This document shows positions 16,213-24,516 of a stretch of DNA of 64,000 bases, piece by piece. A model generated the notes under the pieces. The model ran no database searches. It was not told where the DNA came from and worked only from the letters and a program-made list of their open reading frames with translations. Location: NCBI GenBank assembly GCA_947626935.1, contig CANQUD010000002.1, positions 1-64,000 of the forward strand. Direction: 5' to 3'. Origin of the DNA: an uncultured Clostridia bacterium. GTDB lineage: Bacteria; Bacillota; Clostridia; Christensenellales; Borkfalkiaceae. Made by a program: the position numbers and the translations under genes. Within the stretch, counting starts at the first letter, position 1; every line of letters starts with the position of its first letter.

Positions 16213-17001
16213 ATGAAAATCGGCATCTTCTTTCACAAATCTCAGGTCGACGCTTCGTGCGCGGAGTCGCTCCGTCTCGCCTTGGTCCAAGGCGGTGCAG
16301 AGGTTACAGTCTATTCGGAAGAAGATGCCTTTTTCGATGTCGATAGACTGATCGTGCTCGGTGGGGACGGAACCGTTCTGAAAGCCGCCCGCCGCGCCTC
16401 CGAATGCGGTGTCCCGCTCTTCGGGATCAACTACGGTCACACGGGCTTTTTGACGGAATTTGAGCGGGACGAGACGGAGAAAGCCGTCGAACTGGCGCTT
16501 GCGCCCACTTGCGGGACCGTTGAACGCGCCATGCTCGAAGTGGAGCTGAATGGGACGAAAACGGTCTGTCTGAACGAATGTTCGCTCCTTCGCAGCATCT
16601 CGCCGCAGGACGAAAACAAGGTCGTCCGCATCGGCGTGCAGATCGACGGAAGCGACGCGGGGGAGATCGTGGCTGACGGGATCATCGTCGCCACGCCGAC
16701 GGGTTCGACCGCCTATTCGCTCTCCGCAGGCGGATGTATCATGACGCCGTCCTGCGAGACATTCATGCTGACGCCCGTCTGCGCCTTCTCCATGAAGAGC
16801 CGTCCCATCGTCTATTCATCCTCTGCAACGCTCTCGTTCTCGATCCCTGCGGGGCATTCTTTGCTCCTCTACGGCGACGGGAAATATCTCGGCGAAGTCG
16901 GAAAAGGGGATAAGGTCACCGTAAAAAAGGCACGCCGCAGCGCGACGTTTTTGACGAGAAACGGAAGTTACTTTCTGAAAATCACAGAAAAAATCAACTG
17001 A
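16213..17001 (+). CDS. nadK: NAD kinase
   Basis: NadK phosphorylates NAD to NADP with ATP. The signature GGDGTVLKAARRA is at residue about 50, followed by GINYGHTGFLTE, LNECSLLRS, ADGIIVATPTGSTAYSLSAGG and the C-terminal beta domain with RPIVYSSSATLSF. ATG 16213 is the start: GGGAG is just upstream and the promoter -10 ends at 16202, which excludes the longer upstream frame. The 262-aa length is normal. argR follows after 14 nt, so nadK, argR and recN are likely one transcription unit. Confidence 0.95.
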   Translation: MKIGIFFHKSQVDASCAESLRLALVQGGAEVTVYSEEDAFFDVDRLIVLGGDGTVLKAARRASECGVPLFGINYGHTGFLTEFERDETEKAVELALAPTCGTVERAMLEVELNGTKTVCLNECSLLRSISPQDENKVVRIGVQIDGSDAGEIVADGIIVATPTGSTAYSLSAGGCIMTPSCETFMLTPVCAFSMKSRPIVYSSSATLSFSIPAGHSLLLYGDGKYLGEVGKGDKVTVKKARRSATFLTRNGSYFLKITEKIN

Positions 17002-17015
17002 GGGGATATACAAGG

Positions 17016-17471
17016 ATGTTAAGAAATGCAAGACACACGAAAATTCTCGAGATCATCGAACAGATGGAGATCGAGACGCAGGAGGAGCTGTGCGAACAGC
17101 TTGCCGCACGGAACTTTTCCGTCACACAGGCGACCGTCTCCCGCGACATCAAAGAACTCCATCTTTTCAAAGTCAAGGGGATCACAAAACGGTTCCGCTA
17201 TGCTTCGATGACGGAAAAGGAGAGCGGACTTTCCGACAAGATGCGTGCGCTCTTCCAGACCTGTGTTTTGAACATTCGGGCGGTCGGAAACCTGATCATC
17301 GTCAAGACGCTCAACGGCAACGGTCCCAATGCCGGTGTCGTCGTCGACCGTCTCGAATATCGGGAAGTCGTCGGGTGCATCTCGGGGGATGACACGGTCC
17401 TCATCATCTGCGAAAACGGCGAAGAGAGCAAAGTCGTCACGGAGCGTCTCAACGCCATTCTCAAGGCATAA
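17016..17471 (+). CDS. argR: Arginine repressor family regulator
   Basis: ArgR/AhrC pattern: N-terminal winged helix with QEELCEQLAARNFSVTQATVSRDIKELHLFKV (residues about 22-53) and C-terminal hexamerisation/arginine-binding domain with NGNGPNAGVVVDRLEYREVVGCISGDDTVLIIC. The 151-aa length matches. It represses arginine biosynthesis and activates catabolism in arginine-bound form. No arginine biosynthesis genes are nearby; the recN neighbourhood is the usual Firmicutes location of ahrC. Confidence 0.94.
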   Translation: MLRNARHTKILEIIEQMEIETQEELCEQLAARNFSVTQATVSRDIKELHLFKVKGITKRFRYASMTEKESGLSDKMRALFQTCVLNIRAVGNLIIVKTLNGNGPNAGVVVDRLEYREVVGCISGDDTVLIICENGEESKVVTERLNAILKA

Positions 17472-17474
17472 AAC

Positions 17475-19166
17475 ATGTTAAAAAGTCTCTCTATCCGCAA
17501 TGTTGCGCTCATCGAGAGCGCCGACCTCGAATTTTCGGAAGGGTTGAACGTCCTTTCCGGGGAAACGGGCGCGGGAAAATCCGTCATTTTGGAGTGCATC
17601 GACTTTGTCCTCGGCGCAAAAGCCGACAAGGGCATGGTGCGCTACGGCGAGAGCGAATGCCTCGTGCGGGCGGAATTCTCCTATTCCGACCCAGCCGTTT
17701 GCGAACTTTTGACGGAAATGGACTTTGAGGCGGACGAATCGCTCGTCATCACGAGAAAACTCAACACGGAAGGCAGAGGTTCGTTGAAATTGAACGGCTG
17801 CCCCGTCACTGCCGCCATGCTCAAGCGGATCACCTCGCTCCTCGTGGACGTCCACGGGCAGAGCGAGCATTTCTATTTATTGAAGGAAAGCAACCAGCTC
17901 CATCTCCTCGACACGATCGCGGGCAGTCCCGTCGCCGCGGCAAAGGCGGACGTTCGGGAATTTCTCGCCGAGAGAAAGTCTATTCTCAATGACCTGCAGC
18001 TACTCGGGGGAGACGAGGGGGAACGCAGCCGCCGTCTCGATATCCTTCGGTTCCAGATCGATGAACTCGAGCGGGCAGACCTCAAGGAAGGAGAGGAAGA
18101 GTCCCTTGTTGTCTCCCGAGAAAAATTCCGCAACGCCGAGAAGATCAAGGACGGTCTATCCGAATCGAGGGAATATCTCCTCTCCGACGGGGGATGCTGT
18201 GACTGTCTGCGGGGAGCCGCACATGCGCTCCGCGCTCTTTCGAGATATGCGGACAGCTATTCCGCGCTTGCCGAACGGCTGGAAAACTCCGCCGCGGAGA
18301 TCGAGGATGTCGGCGGAGAGATCGAGGGGGAACTCGATTCCCTCGACGTGGACGAGAGAGAAGCCGAGCGCGTCGAAGCCCGCCTCGACGAACTAAAGAG
18401 TCTCAAAAAGAAGTACGGCGGATCCGTTTCCTCTGCGATCGCTTTCTTGGAGAAAGCCAAAGAAGAGTGTTCTCTCCTCGAAAACAGCGCCGAACGGTAC
18501 GAAAAACTGACGGGTGAACTTGCTCGGGTGGACGATCGGCTTTTTGCGGCGTGCCTCAAACTGACAAAGGCAAGGAAAGAGGCAGCCAAGGACTTTTGCG
18601 GACGGGTAACGGACGAACTTACGACGTTGAACATCGGCACGGCGAGATTCGAGATCGAATTTGACGATTACTCCCGCGAGGACGTCGGAAAGGCGACCGC
18701 CGAGGGACTTGGCGGCGTCAAATTCCTGTTTTCCGCAAACAAGGGGGAGCCTCTGAAGGAACTCGGAAAGATCATCAGCGGCGGCGAGATGAGCCGTTTC
18801 ATGCTCGCCGTCAAGGCGCAGATGTCGGGAGTGACGAGCCTCGGCACGTACATCTTTGACGAGATCGATGCGGGGATCGGCGGAAAGACGGCAAAAGTCG
18901 TCGGGGAAAAGTTCTGCAAGATCGCAAAGGCGACGCAGATCATCGCCGTTTCCCACCTCGCACGCATCGCTTCCTTTGCCGACCGAAATTTTCTCATCGA
19001 GAAGAAAGAAGACGGCGAGAGAACGTGTACGCAGATCCGTCTGTTGGACGGTGAAGAGAAAAAAAGAGAGGTTGCACGGCTCATCGGCGGAAATACGGGA
19101 GAAATTGCCCTTCGCCACGCAGAGGAGCTATTGCAGGAAGCGGAAGAATACAAAAAATCCCTCTGA
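17475..19166 (+). CDS. recN: DNA repair protein RecN
   Basis: RecN is an SMC-like ATPase recruited to double-strand breaks. Walker A SGETGAGKSVIL is at about residue 30, a coiled-coil/hinge region spans about residues 150-350 (rich in E, K, R, A, L), and the ABC signature and Walker B are in ISGGEMSRFMLAVKAQ and TYIFDEIDAGIGGKTA. The 563-aa length is typical. It starts 3 nt after argR. In many bacteria recN is SOS-induced; no LexA box is obvious here because it lies inside the nadK-argR unit. Confidence 0.96.
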   Translation: MLKSLSIRNVALIESADLEFSEGLNVLSGETGAGKSVILECIDFVLGAKADKGMVRYGESECLVRAEFSYSDPAVCELLTEMDFEADESLVITRKLNTEGRGSLKLNGCPVTAAMLKRITSLLVDVHGQSEHFYLLKESNQLHLLDTIAGSPVAAAKADVREFLAERKSILNDLQLLGGDEGERSRRLDILRFQIDELERADLKEGEEESLVVSREKFRNAEKIKDGLSESREYLLSDGGCCDCLRGAAHALRALSRYADSYSALAERLENSAAEIEDVGGEIEGELDSLDVDEREAERVEARLDELKSLKKKYGGSVSSAIAFLEKAKEECSLLENSAERYEKLTGELARVDDRLFAACLKLTKARKEAAKDFCGRVTDELTTLNIGTARFEIEFDDYSREDVGKATAEGLGGVKFLFSANKGEPLKELGKIISGGEMSRFMLAVKAQMSGVTSLGTYIFDEIDAGIGGKTAKVVGEKFCKIAKATQIIAVSHLARIASFADRNFLIEKKEDGERTCTQIRLLDGEEKKREVARLIGGNTGEIALRHAEELLQEAEEYKKSL

Positions 19167-19196
19167 TGCCATTGCGGCGGTCCGAATAGAAGTTGA

Positions 19197-19244
19197 CAGC
19201 TTACGCAAAATAATCTCCAAACGGAGGTTTTCATGCGTAAGCTG
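19197..19244 (+). promoter_or_regulatory. Nested hairpin hiding the spoIVB ribosome binding site and start codon
   Basis: CAGCTTACGCA (19197-19207) pairs perfectly with TGCGTAAGCTG (19234-19244). The second arm contains the last two bases of the ATG (19233-19235). Within the loop AATCTCC (19212-19218) pairs with GGAGGTT (19223-19229) around AAAC, covering the Shine-Dalgarno sequence. In RNA both initiation signals would be buried. Confidence 0.65.
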
Positions 19245-20243
19245 AAATTTTTTTTCGCGGGTTTTGCGCTTCTCCTCGTCTTTGCCTTCTTTGGCGGGAC
19301 GTCGATGCGGGCAAACGCCGCTTCTGATGAATATTATCTCGGAGGAATGACGGCAGGGTTTTCCCTCTCCGCGGGCGGCACGGAAGTCATCGGACTCTCG
19401 GAGATCGCGGCGGAGGACGGCATCCACCGTCCCGCCGAGGAAGCGGGGATCAAGGTCGGCGATCTCATCTGCGCCGCGGACGGGATCAAAATCGGAACGA
19501 TCTCCGATCTCAACCTCGCGCTCGATCGGAGCCACGGCAAAGAGATCAAGTTTACGATCAAACGGGACGGGGAAAGCGCGGAAGTCGGTATCACACCCGT
19601 CAAGGACGGGAAAAACGGGAAATATAAGATCGGAGTCCTCATCCGAGACACATTAACAGGCATCGGCACGGTAACGTATATCAAAAAGGATACGCTCGAA
19701 TTCGGCTCTCTCGGACATGCGGTCTGCGATGAGAACAATCGGTCGCTTGCGATCTCCGATCCCAAGGTCTACCTCTGCAGCGTCATCGGCGTCAATAAGG
19801 GAAAGCGCGGCAAGGCGGGGGAGTTAAGAGGACTTTTCATCAACGATAAGACGATCGCCAAAGCCGAAAAGACGGGGGAAACGGGTCTTTACGGGACTTT
19901 TGAAAGGGGATATGACTTCTCGCATACCGAAACGGTCAGGATCGCGCCGTTGTCCGAAGCGACGATCGGCAAGGCAGTCATCTACTCGACGATCGACGGC
20001 GTCTGCCCGCAGGAGTATGAAATTTGCATTGCAAAAGTGGATGAGAACAACAAGGAAAACAAGAATTTTGTCATCAAAGTGACAGATGAAAAACTCATCG
20101 AAGAGGCGGGCGGCATCGTACAGGGCATGAGCGGAAGTCCGATCGTGCAGAACGGCAAGCTCATCGGAGCGGTGACGCACGTATTTTTGAACGACCCGAC
20201 GCGTGGCTACGGCATCGGCATCGAAAATATGATAAAGAATTGA
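19233..20243 (+). CDS. spoIVB: SpoIVB serine peptidase
   Basis: SpoIVB is a forespore-secreted S55 peptidase that triggers pro-sigma-K processing. Residues 1-29 form an uncleaved or cleavable signal anchor, a PDZ domain (EAGIKVGDLICAADGIKIGTISDLNLAL) lies at about 65-125, and the peptidase domain holds the His in EFGSLGHAV (around residue 162) and the Ser in QGMSGSPIVQNGKLIGAVTH (around residue 300). At 336 aa it is shorter than the 426-aa B. subtilis protein. Start ATG 19233 follows GGAGG but both are in a nested hairpin. spo0A, the usual next gene, is missing. Confidence 0.95.
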   Translation: MRKLKFFFAGFALLLVFAFFGGTSMRANAASDEYYLGGMTAGFSLSAGGTEVIGLSEIAAEDGIHRPAEEAGIKVGDLICAADGIKIGTISDLNLALDRSHGKEIKFTIKRDGESAEVGITPVKDGKNGKYKIGVLIRDTLTGIGTVTYIKKDTLEFGSLGHAVCDENNRSLAISDPKVYLCSVIGVNKGKRGKAGELRGLFINDKTIAKAEKTGETGLYGTFERGYDFSHTETVRIAPLSEATIGKAVIYSTIDGVCPQEYEICIAKVDENNKENKNFVIKVTDEKLIEEAGGIVQGMSGSPIVQNGKLIGAVTHVFLNDPTRGYGIGIENMIKN

Positions 20244-20261
20244 AATTTTCGCGATCGAAAG

Positions 20262-20287
20262 AAGATCCTCTTGCGAGGGTCTTTTTT
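20262..20287 (+). terminator. Intrinsic terminator after spoIVB
   Basis: AAGATCCTC (20262-20270) pairs with GAGGGTCTT (20275-20283, one G-U pair) around TTGC, followed by T residues. Confidence 0.85.
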
Positions 20288-20336
20288 CTATTAACAAAAA
20301 AATCCTGAAATTGATGACTCATATTTTCGCAATTTC

Positions 20337-20365
20337 TTGACAAAACGACAATATTTTGCTAAAAT
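20337..20365 (+). promoter_or_regulatory. Strong sigma-A promoter upstream of the SpoIIM-like gene
   Basis: TTGACA (20337-20342) and TAAAAT (20360-20365) are separated by 17 nt. The transcript would begin near 20372, three bases before a short open frame, and continue about 110 nt to the SpoIIM-like start. Confidence 0.85.
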
Positions 20366-20374
20366 ATGAGCGAT

Positions 20375-20443
20375 ATGAAAAGTTATGATATCGGCGACTT
20401 TTCAGAAACATCATCCTCGGGAATCCTTAAAAGATTATGCTGA
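20375..20443 (+). CDS. Candidate 22-codon leader ORF
   Basis: ATG 20375 to TGA 20441-20443 encodes a peptide beginning MKSYDIGDF and ending ILKRLC. It starts three bases after the expected transcription start, so it could be translated as a leaderless ORF. No Shine-Dalgarno sequence is present. It may be coincidence. Confidence 0.25.
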   Translation: MKSYDIGDFSETSSSGILKRLC

Positions 20444-20455
20444 AAGGGTGAAATC

Positions 20456-20503
20456 ATGTTGAGAGACGGTTCATATCATAAGGTATGGACCTCTTTTTTC
20501 TGA
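20456..20503 (+). CDS. Candidate 15-codon ORF overlapping the SpoIIM-like start
   Basis: ATG 20456, preceded by AAAGGGTG at good spacing, encodes MLRDGSYHKVWTSFF and stops at 20503, inside the SpoIIM-like gene (start 20485). The good binding site here and the weak one at 20485 suggest coupled translation. Confidence 0.35.
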   Translation: MLRDGSYHKVWTSFF

Positions 20504-21081
20504 AAAACTTCTTTTCCCGCATTTTCGAACGGAAAAAGACCTTGATCGTCCTTTCTCTCCTGCTCCTCGTGTTTACGATCCTCGGGGCGTGCTTTGTCAC
20601 GTCCGAGGCGATCTATGAATATCATCTTTCCGTCTGCGACGGCTTCCTGCTCGATATCTGTTACTCGGATACGAACGTCTTTCTCATCTTTCTCGAGCGA
20701 TTCGGCGGGTGTGCGCTCCTCATTCTTCTTGTCTTGGTCGGAAGCGTGCATCCCGCTGCGCTCATCCTTCCCGTTGCGGTCCTTGTCTACAGAGCCTTCA
20801 CGTTCGGGGGAAGTCTGTATGTCTTTTTTGACTATTATGGGCTTTCGGGCGCCATGGTCGTGCTCATTCTCTACCTTCCGATCCATCTCTTGACGGACGC
20901 GCTGCTCGTCTTTGCGGCGACGGTCGCTTTTGCACGGGCGTTTCGCTCCTGCGACCTACTTTCCGACCTGAAAGATCTCTTTTGGGATTTTTTGACCTTG
21001 TTACTCCTTGCTGCAGCAATCTATCTTGCGGAAATGTTCCTGCTCCTCGCCTTGTTTCATCCGATAGGTAAAATTTTGTAA
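20485..21081 (+). CDS. SpoIIM-like membrane protein, 198 aa
   Basis: Five hydrophobic segments: about 18-38, 70-92, 95-115, 125-155 and 172-192, with a short basic N-terminus (FFSRIFERKKTLIVLS). The topology and length match stage II sporulation protein M, which with SpoIID and SpoIIP drives septal peptidoglycan removal and engulfment. The position among sporulation genes and next to a DacF-type carboxypeptidase supports this. Sequence resemblance to SpoIIM is moderate, so other SpoIIM-superfamily (DUF95) membrane proteins are possible. The start at 20485 has only a weak site (AAGG) and may depend on translation of the preceding short ORF. Confidence 0.65.
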   Translation: MDLFFLKNFFSRIFERKKTLIVLSLLLLVFTILGACFVTSEAIYEYHLSVCDGFLLDICYSDTNVFLIFLERFGGCALLILLVLVGSVHPAALILPVAVLVYRAFTFGGSLYVFFDYYGLSGAMVVLILYLPIHLLTDALLVFAATVAFARAFRSCDLLSDLKDLFWDFLTLLLLAAAIYLAEMFLLLALFHPIGKIL

Positions 21082-21115
21082 GCGTATTTTGGGGAAACTT
21101 TCACAAACTGTTTGC

Positions 21116-22261
21116 ATGAAGAAGTTGATTTGCGGCGCTGCCGTGCTTGCGGCAGGCGTCCTGATGTTGGGAAGCGGCGTGCACGTTTCGGCACTCGAGA
21201 CCGAGCCGAATTGCAAGGCGGCATATTCGTGCGATTACGGAACGGGCACGGTGATCTATTCAAAAGATGAGGAAAAACGTCTCCCGATCGCGAGCATGTG
21301 CAAGATCATGACGCTGCTTTTGTCCTTCGAAGCGGCGGACCGCGGGGAAATTTCCTATGACGAAATGATCACGGTGAGCGAAAACGCCGCAAGCATGGGG
21401 GGATCTCAAGTCTTTCTCGAGGCGGGGCTTTCCTATTCGGCGGAAGAACTCCTGAAGTCCATAGCGGTATGCTCTGCGAACGATTCGTGCGTCGCCATGG
21501 CGGAAAGGATCGGCGGAAGCGAGAGCGCATTTCTCGAGAAGATGAACGCAAGGGCAAAAGAGCTGGGGGCTGAAAATACTCTCTTTGCGAACTGTACGGG
21601 ACTTCCGAAGGATCCGCAATACTCTTGCGCGAAGGACGTTGCCGTCATGCTGAAAGAACTTTTGAAGCATGAAAAGTATTTCGAACTGACAAAAATCTGG
21701 CTCGAGGACTTTCATCATCCCGACGGAAGAATTATTCAGATGACAAATACAAATAAGCTCATCCGATTTTACGACGGATGTGACGGCGGCAAGACGGGAT
21801 ATACCAATGAAGCGGGATCCTGCCTTGCAGCGACCGCAAAGAGGGGGGAAACCCGCATCATCGCCGTCGTCATCGGTGCGGAAAACTCCAAACAAAGAAA
21901 TGCGATCGTCTCCTCGCTCCTCGACGAAGCTTTCAACAGCTATGAGAGCCAAACGATTCTGGAAAAGGGCAAAAAGCTCGAGGAAGGCGTATCTGTCCTC
22001 GGAAGCAGGGTAAAAGAGGTCGAGATCTGCGCGGAAGAGAATCTCACCGTGTTCGGAAAAAAGGGAGAAACCCGAAACTTTACAGTCGAATATCAGATAG
22101 AGCCGCTCCGTGCGCCGATCGAAGCAGGGACAGAAGCGGGGGAAGCTGTTCTGTATCGCGACGGCATCGAGATCGGACGTGTAAAGCTCGTTTCGATGAC
22201 GGAAGCGCCCGCTTTGAACTGGTGGGACGCCTTCCGAGAGACTGCGAAATCATGGAATTGA
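21116..22261 (+). CDS. D-alanyl-D-alanine carboxypeptidase, DacF type (S11)
   Basis: Low-molecular-weight penicillin-binding protein that trims the terminal D-Ala of peptidoglycan stem peptides. A signal peptide (KKLICGAAVLAAGVLMLGSGVHVSA) is followed by the S11 motifs SMCK (Ser60, Lys63), SAND near residue 125 and KTG in GGKTGYTNEAGS. A C-terminal beta domain (residues about 290-380) ends with an amphipathic tail (WWDAFRETAKSWN) that probably anchors it to the membrane. ATG 21116 is chosen because it gives a clean signal peptide; TTG 21089 is in frame. It may act in spore cortex or mother-cell wall modification. Confidence 0.92.
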   Translation: MKKLICGAAVLAAGVLMLGSGVHVSALETEPNCKAAYSCDYGTGTVIYSKDEEKRLPIASMCKIMTLLLSFEAADRGEISYDEMITVSENAASMGGSQVFLEAGLSYSAEELLKSIAVCSANDSCVAMAERIGGSESAFLEKMNARAKELGAENTLFANCTGLPKDPQYSCAKDVAVMLKELLKHEKYFELTKIWLEDFHHPDGRIIQMTNTNKLIRFYDGCDGGKTGYTNEAGSCLAATAKRGETRIIAVVIGAENSKQRNAIVSSLLDEAFNSYESQTILEKGKKLEEGVSVLGSRVKEVEICAEENLTVFGKKGETRNFTVEYQIEPLRAPIEAGTEAGEAVLYRDGIEIGRVKLVSMTEAPALNWWDAFRETAKSWN

Positions 22262-22267
22262 CAATTT

Positions 22268-22292
22268 AACATAGTACTATGTCAGACATAAT
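22268..22292. repeat. Dispersed palindromic element, copy 3, intergenic
   Basis: AACATAGTACTATGT followed by CAGACATAAT, 6 nt after the stop codon of the carboxypeptidase gene. It contains the perfect 14-bp palindrome ACATAGTACTATGT. Same family as copies at 8953, 14994, 32967 and 50954. Confidence 0.85.
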
Positions 22293-22323
22293 AGCGAATT
22301 CTTCGCCATTGTGTCTTTTTTTC

Positions 22324-22352
22324 TTGTAAAAAATTTTTCCGCGTGCTATAAT
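22324..22352 (+). promoter_or_regulatory. Promoter of lysA
   Basis: TTGTAA (22324-22329) and TATAAT (22347-22352), 17 nt apart, with TGC before the -10. A start near 22359 excludes ATG 22355 as the lysA start codon. Confidence 0.75.
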
Positions 22353-22369
22353 AGATGTCGGGTGAAACA

Positions 22370-23698
22370 ATGAACGAAAGAGAAACTTTGAAGGTCAATG
22401 CAAAGGGGCATCTTGAGATCGGCGGCGCGGACTGCGTCGACCTTGCAGCCGCGTTCGGGACGCCGCTCTATGTGTTCGACGAAGCGCACATTCGCAAGAT
22501 GATGCGCGTCTACCGTGACACTTTGCAGGAGAAATACGGCGGAAACGGACTTGTTTTGTACGCTTCGAAGGCATTTTCGTGCGAAGCAATGTATTTGATC
22601 GCGGCACAGGAGGGACTTGGAGCGGACGTCGTTTCGGGCGGGGAACTCTATACGGCGATGCAGGCGGGATTCCCCCCCGAAAAGATCTATTTCCATGGGA
22701 ACAATAAGCTTTTCAGCGAAATTTCCTACGCTCTTGACTGCAAGATCGGCTGTTTTGTGGTCGATTCGCTCGAGGAAGCGGACTTTCTCGATCGGGAAGC
22801 CGAAAAAAGAGGTCTCGTGCAGAGCGTTCTTCTCCGCATCAATCCCGGAGTCGAAGCGCACACGCACGCTTTCGTCCAGACGGCGACGCCCGACAGCAAA
22901 TTTGGATTCTCGGTCTTTGACGGATCGGCAGAGAATGCGGTTTCGCACCTTCTCGGCAAGAGACATCTCTCTCTCAAGGGTTTCCATTCCCATATCGGTT
23001 CCCAGATCTTTGAAAAGAACTCTTTCGTCCTTGCCGTTCAAAAAGTACTCGATTTTGCGAAATTCATCAAAGACAAGTACGATTTTGAGCTGAAAGAACT
23101 CAATATGGGCGGGGGATTCGGCATTTGGTACACGGACGACGATGCCAAGATCCCCGTGAGCGGCTACGGAGAATATTTCTCCGCGCTCATCGCTGCCGTC
23201 AAAGAGGGGTGCGCGAAGGACTCTCTTCCGCTTCCCCGCATTCTCATCGAACCCGGGCGCTCGATCGTCGGCGAGGCGGGCATCACCCTCTACACGGTCG
23301 GCGCGATCAAGGAGATCAAGGGACTCAAGAAATACGTTGCCGTCGACGGGGGAATGTTCGACAACCCGCGCTATTGTCTCTACCAGTCGAAATATACCGC
23401 CGTACTTGCAAACAGAGCCTCGGAAAAGCCCGAGGAACTCGTCTCCGTTGCGGGGAAATGCTGCGAGAGCGGCGACCTCATCGGCGTGAACATGGCTCTC
23501 CCGAAGGCGAAAACGGGGGACATCATGGCAGTTCTTTCGACGGGAGCTTACAACTATTCCATGGCGAGCAACTATAACCGCAATCTCATTCCGCCCGCGG
23601 TTCTCGTAAAAGATGGGACGGCAGAGTACATCGTGAAGCCGCAAAGCTATGAAGATCTGGTGCGAAACGACGTCATTCCCGAAAAATTGAGGAAATAG
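22370..23698 (+). CDS. lysA: Diaminopimelate decarboxylase
   Basis: LysA converts meso-diaminopimelate to lysine with PLP. The PLP lysine is in VLYASKAFSCEAM, followed by GLGADVVSGGELYTA, the glycine loop GGGFGIWYT, the EPGRSIVGEAG phosphate-binding motif and the dimer-interface CCESGD sequence near the C-terminus. ATG 22370 with GGGTGAA upstream is used; the earlier in-frame ATG 22355 lies before the predicted transcription start. Length about 442 aa, normal for bacterial LysA. It is monocistronic between its own promoter and terminator. Confidence 0.95.
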   Translation: MNERETLKVNAKGHLEIGGADCVDLAAAFGTPLYVFDEAHIRKMMRVYRDTLQEKYGGNGLVLYASKAFSCEAMYLIAAQEGLGADVVSGGELYTAMQAGFPPEKIYFHGNNKLFSEISYALDCKIGCFVVDSLEEADFLDREAEKRGLVQSVLLRINPGVEAHTHAFVQTATPDSKFGFSVFDGSAENAVSHLLGKRHLSLKGFHSHIGSQIFEKNSFVLAVQKVLDFAKFIKDKYDFELKELNMGGGFGIWYTDDDAKIPVSGYGEYFSALIAAVKEGCAKDSLPLPRILIEPGRSIVGEAGITLYTVGAIKEIKGLKKYVAVDGGMFDNPRYCLYQSKYTAVLANRASEKPEELVSVAGKCCESGDLIGVNMALPKAKTGDIMAVLSTGAYNYSMASNYNRNLIPPAVLVKDGTAEYIVKPQSYEDLVRNDVIPEKLRK

Positions 23699-23721
23699 AA
23701 CCACAATATCTTGATGAATTG

Positions 23722-23752
23722 AGCGGAGATTTCACAAAATGTCCGCTTTTTT
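23722..23752 (+). terminator. Intrinsic terminator after lysA
   Basis: AGCGGA (22 nt after the stop) pairs with TCCGCT at 23742-23747, with an inner ATTT/AAAT extension, followed by a T-run. Confidence 0.75.
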
Positions 23753-23753
23753 C

Positions 23754-23782
23754 TTGCTTTTTTCTGACGAAATTGTTATAAT
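23754..23782 (+). promoter_or_regulatory. Promoter of the M50 protease-scpAB cluster
   Basis: TTGCTT (23754-23759) and TATAAT (23777-23782) are 17 nt apart. The -10 ends 8 nt before ATG 23791, so the leader is almost absent. Confidence 0.75.
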
Positions 23783-23790
23783 GGATAGGT

Positions 23791-24516
23791 ATGATAAATA
23801 GCGATAGGATCATAGAACTCCTCGCAAGCTTTCTCGCAGTCATCGCCGTGTTGACCTGCCATGAGTTTGCCCATGCGTTCGTTGCCTATAAATGCGGGGA
23901 TCCGACGGCGAAGCTCTACGGAAGGCTTTCGCTGAATCCCTTGAAACATTTCGACATCATCGGCTTGATCTGTTTCACTTTGGTCGGATTCGGCTGGGCA
24001 AAGCCCGTTCCGATCGATCCGAGCAATTTCAAGCGATATCGTCTGGGATTGGGGCTTACCGCAAGCGCGGGGATCGTCCTGAATTACATCATGGCGTTCT
24101 TCTTTTACCCGCTCTTTCTTTTGGCGCTCAATTTTATGCCCGATATTCCCTTCCTGACAAGCTTTTTGACGTATTTGCTGTATTTGCTCTACGTCTACAG
24201 CCTCAGCTTTTGCGTGTTCAACCTGCTGCCCTTCTATCCGCTTGACGGATTCCGCATCGTTGACGCATTGAACAGGCGCCGCGGACGCATTTACCGCTTC
24301 CTCCGTCAGTACGGGTACTACATTCTGCTCTTCCTGATCGTGGAAAGTTTCCTCTGCCGTGCTCTGGAACCGTTTATCTCTTTCATGGGATATATGAATA
24401 TCTTGGGTTGGGTCATGGATTTTGCGCAGAAGATCTTCGGCTTTCCCATCCTTGCTGTATGGGGATCTGCGTTCGGTGTGCCTTTCAATCAAATTTGGAG
24501 TACTCTTTTATGGTAG
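23791..24516 (+). CDS. Site-2-type membrane metalloprotease (peptidase M50)
   Basis: The zinc motif HEFAH is at residues 24-28 in the first membrane helix and the third ligand in NLLPFYPLDGFR near residue 152; six or so hydrophobic segments make it an intramembrane protease of the compact M50B group that lacks a PDZ domain. The substrate is unknown; in Clostridia this gene conservedly precedes scpA-scpB. ATG 23791 has GGATAGG upstream but lies only 8 nt after the promoter -10. The 241-aa length is typical. Its last codons overlap scpA by 7 nt. Confidence 0.9.
   Translation: MINSDRIIELLASFLAVIAVLTCHEFAHAFVAYKCGDPTAKLYGRLSLNPLKHFDIIGLICFTLVGFGWAKPVPIDPSNFKRYRLGLGLTASAGIVLNYIMAFFFYPLFLLALNFMPDIPFLTSFLTYLLYLLYVYSLSFCVFNLLPFYPLDGFRIVDALNRRRGRIYRFLRQYGYYILLFLIVESFLCRALEPFISFMGYMNILGWVMDFAQKIFGFPILAVWGSAFGVPFNQIWSTLLW

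Noticed and set aside
19193..19216. Sigma-A promoter TTGACA before spoIVB
   Set aside because: TTGACA at 19193 has no -10 at 16-18 nt; TAATCT is only 12 nt away. The bases belong to the hairpin instead.
22355..22369. Start of lysA at ATG 22355
   Set aside because: It lies only 2 nt after the promoter -10 and so upstream of the expected transcription start. ATG 22370 has a Shine-Dalgarno sequence.
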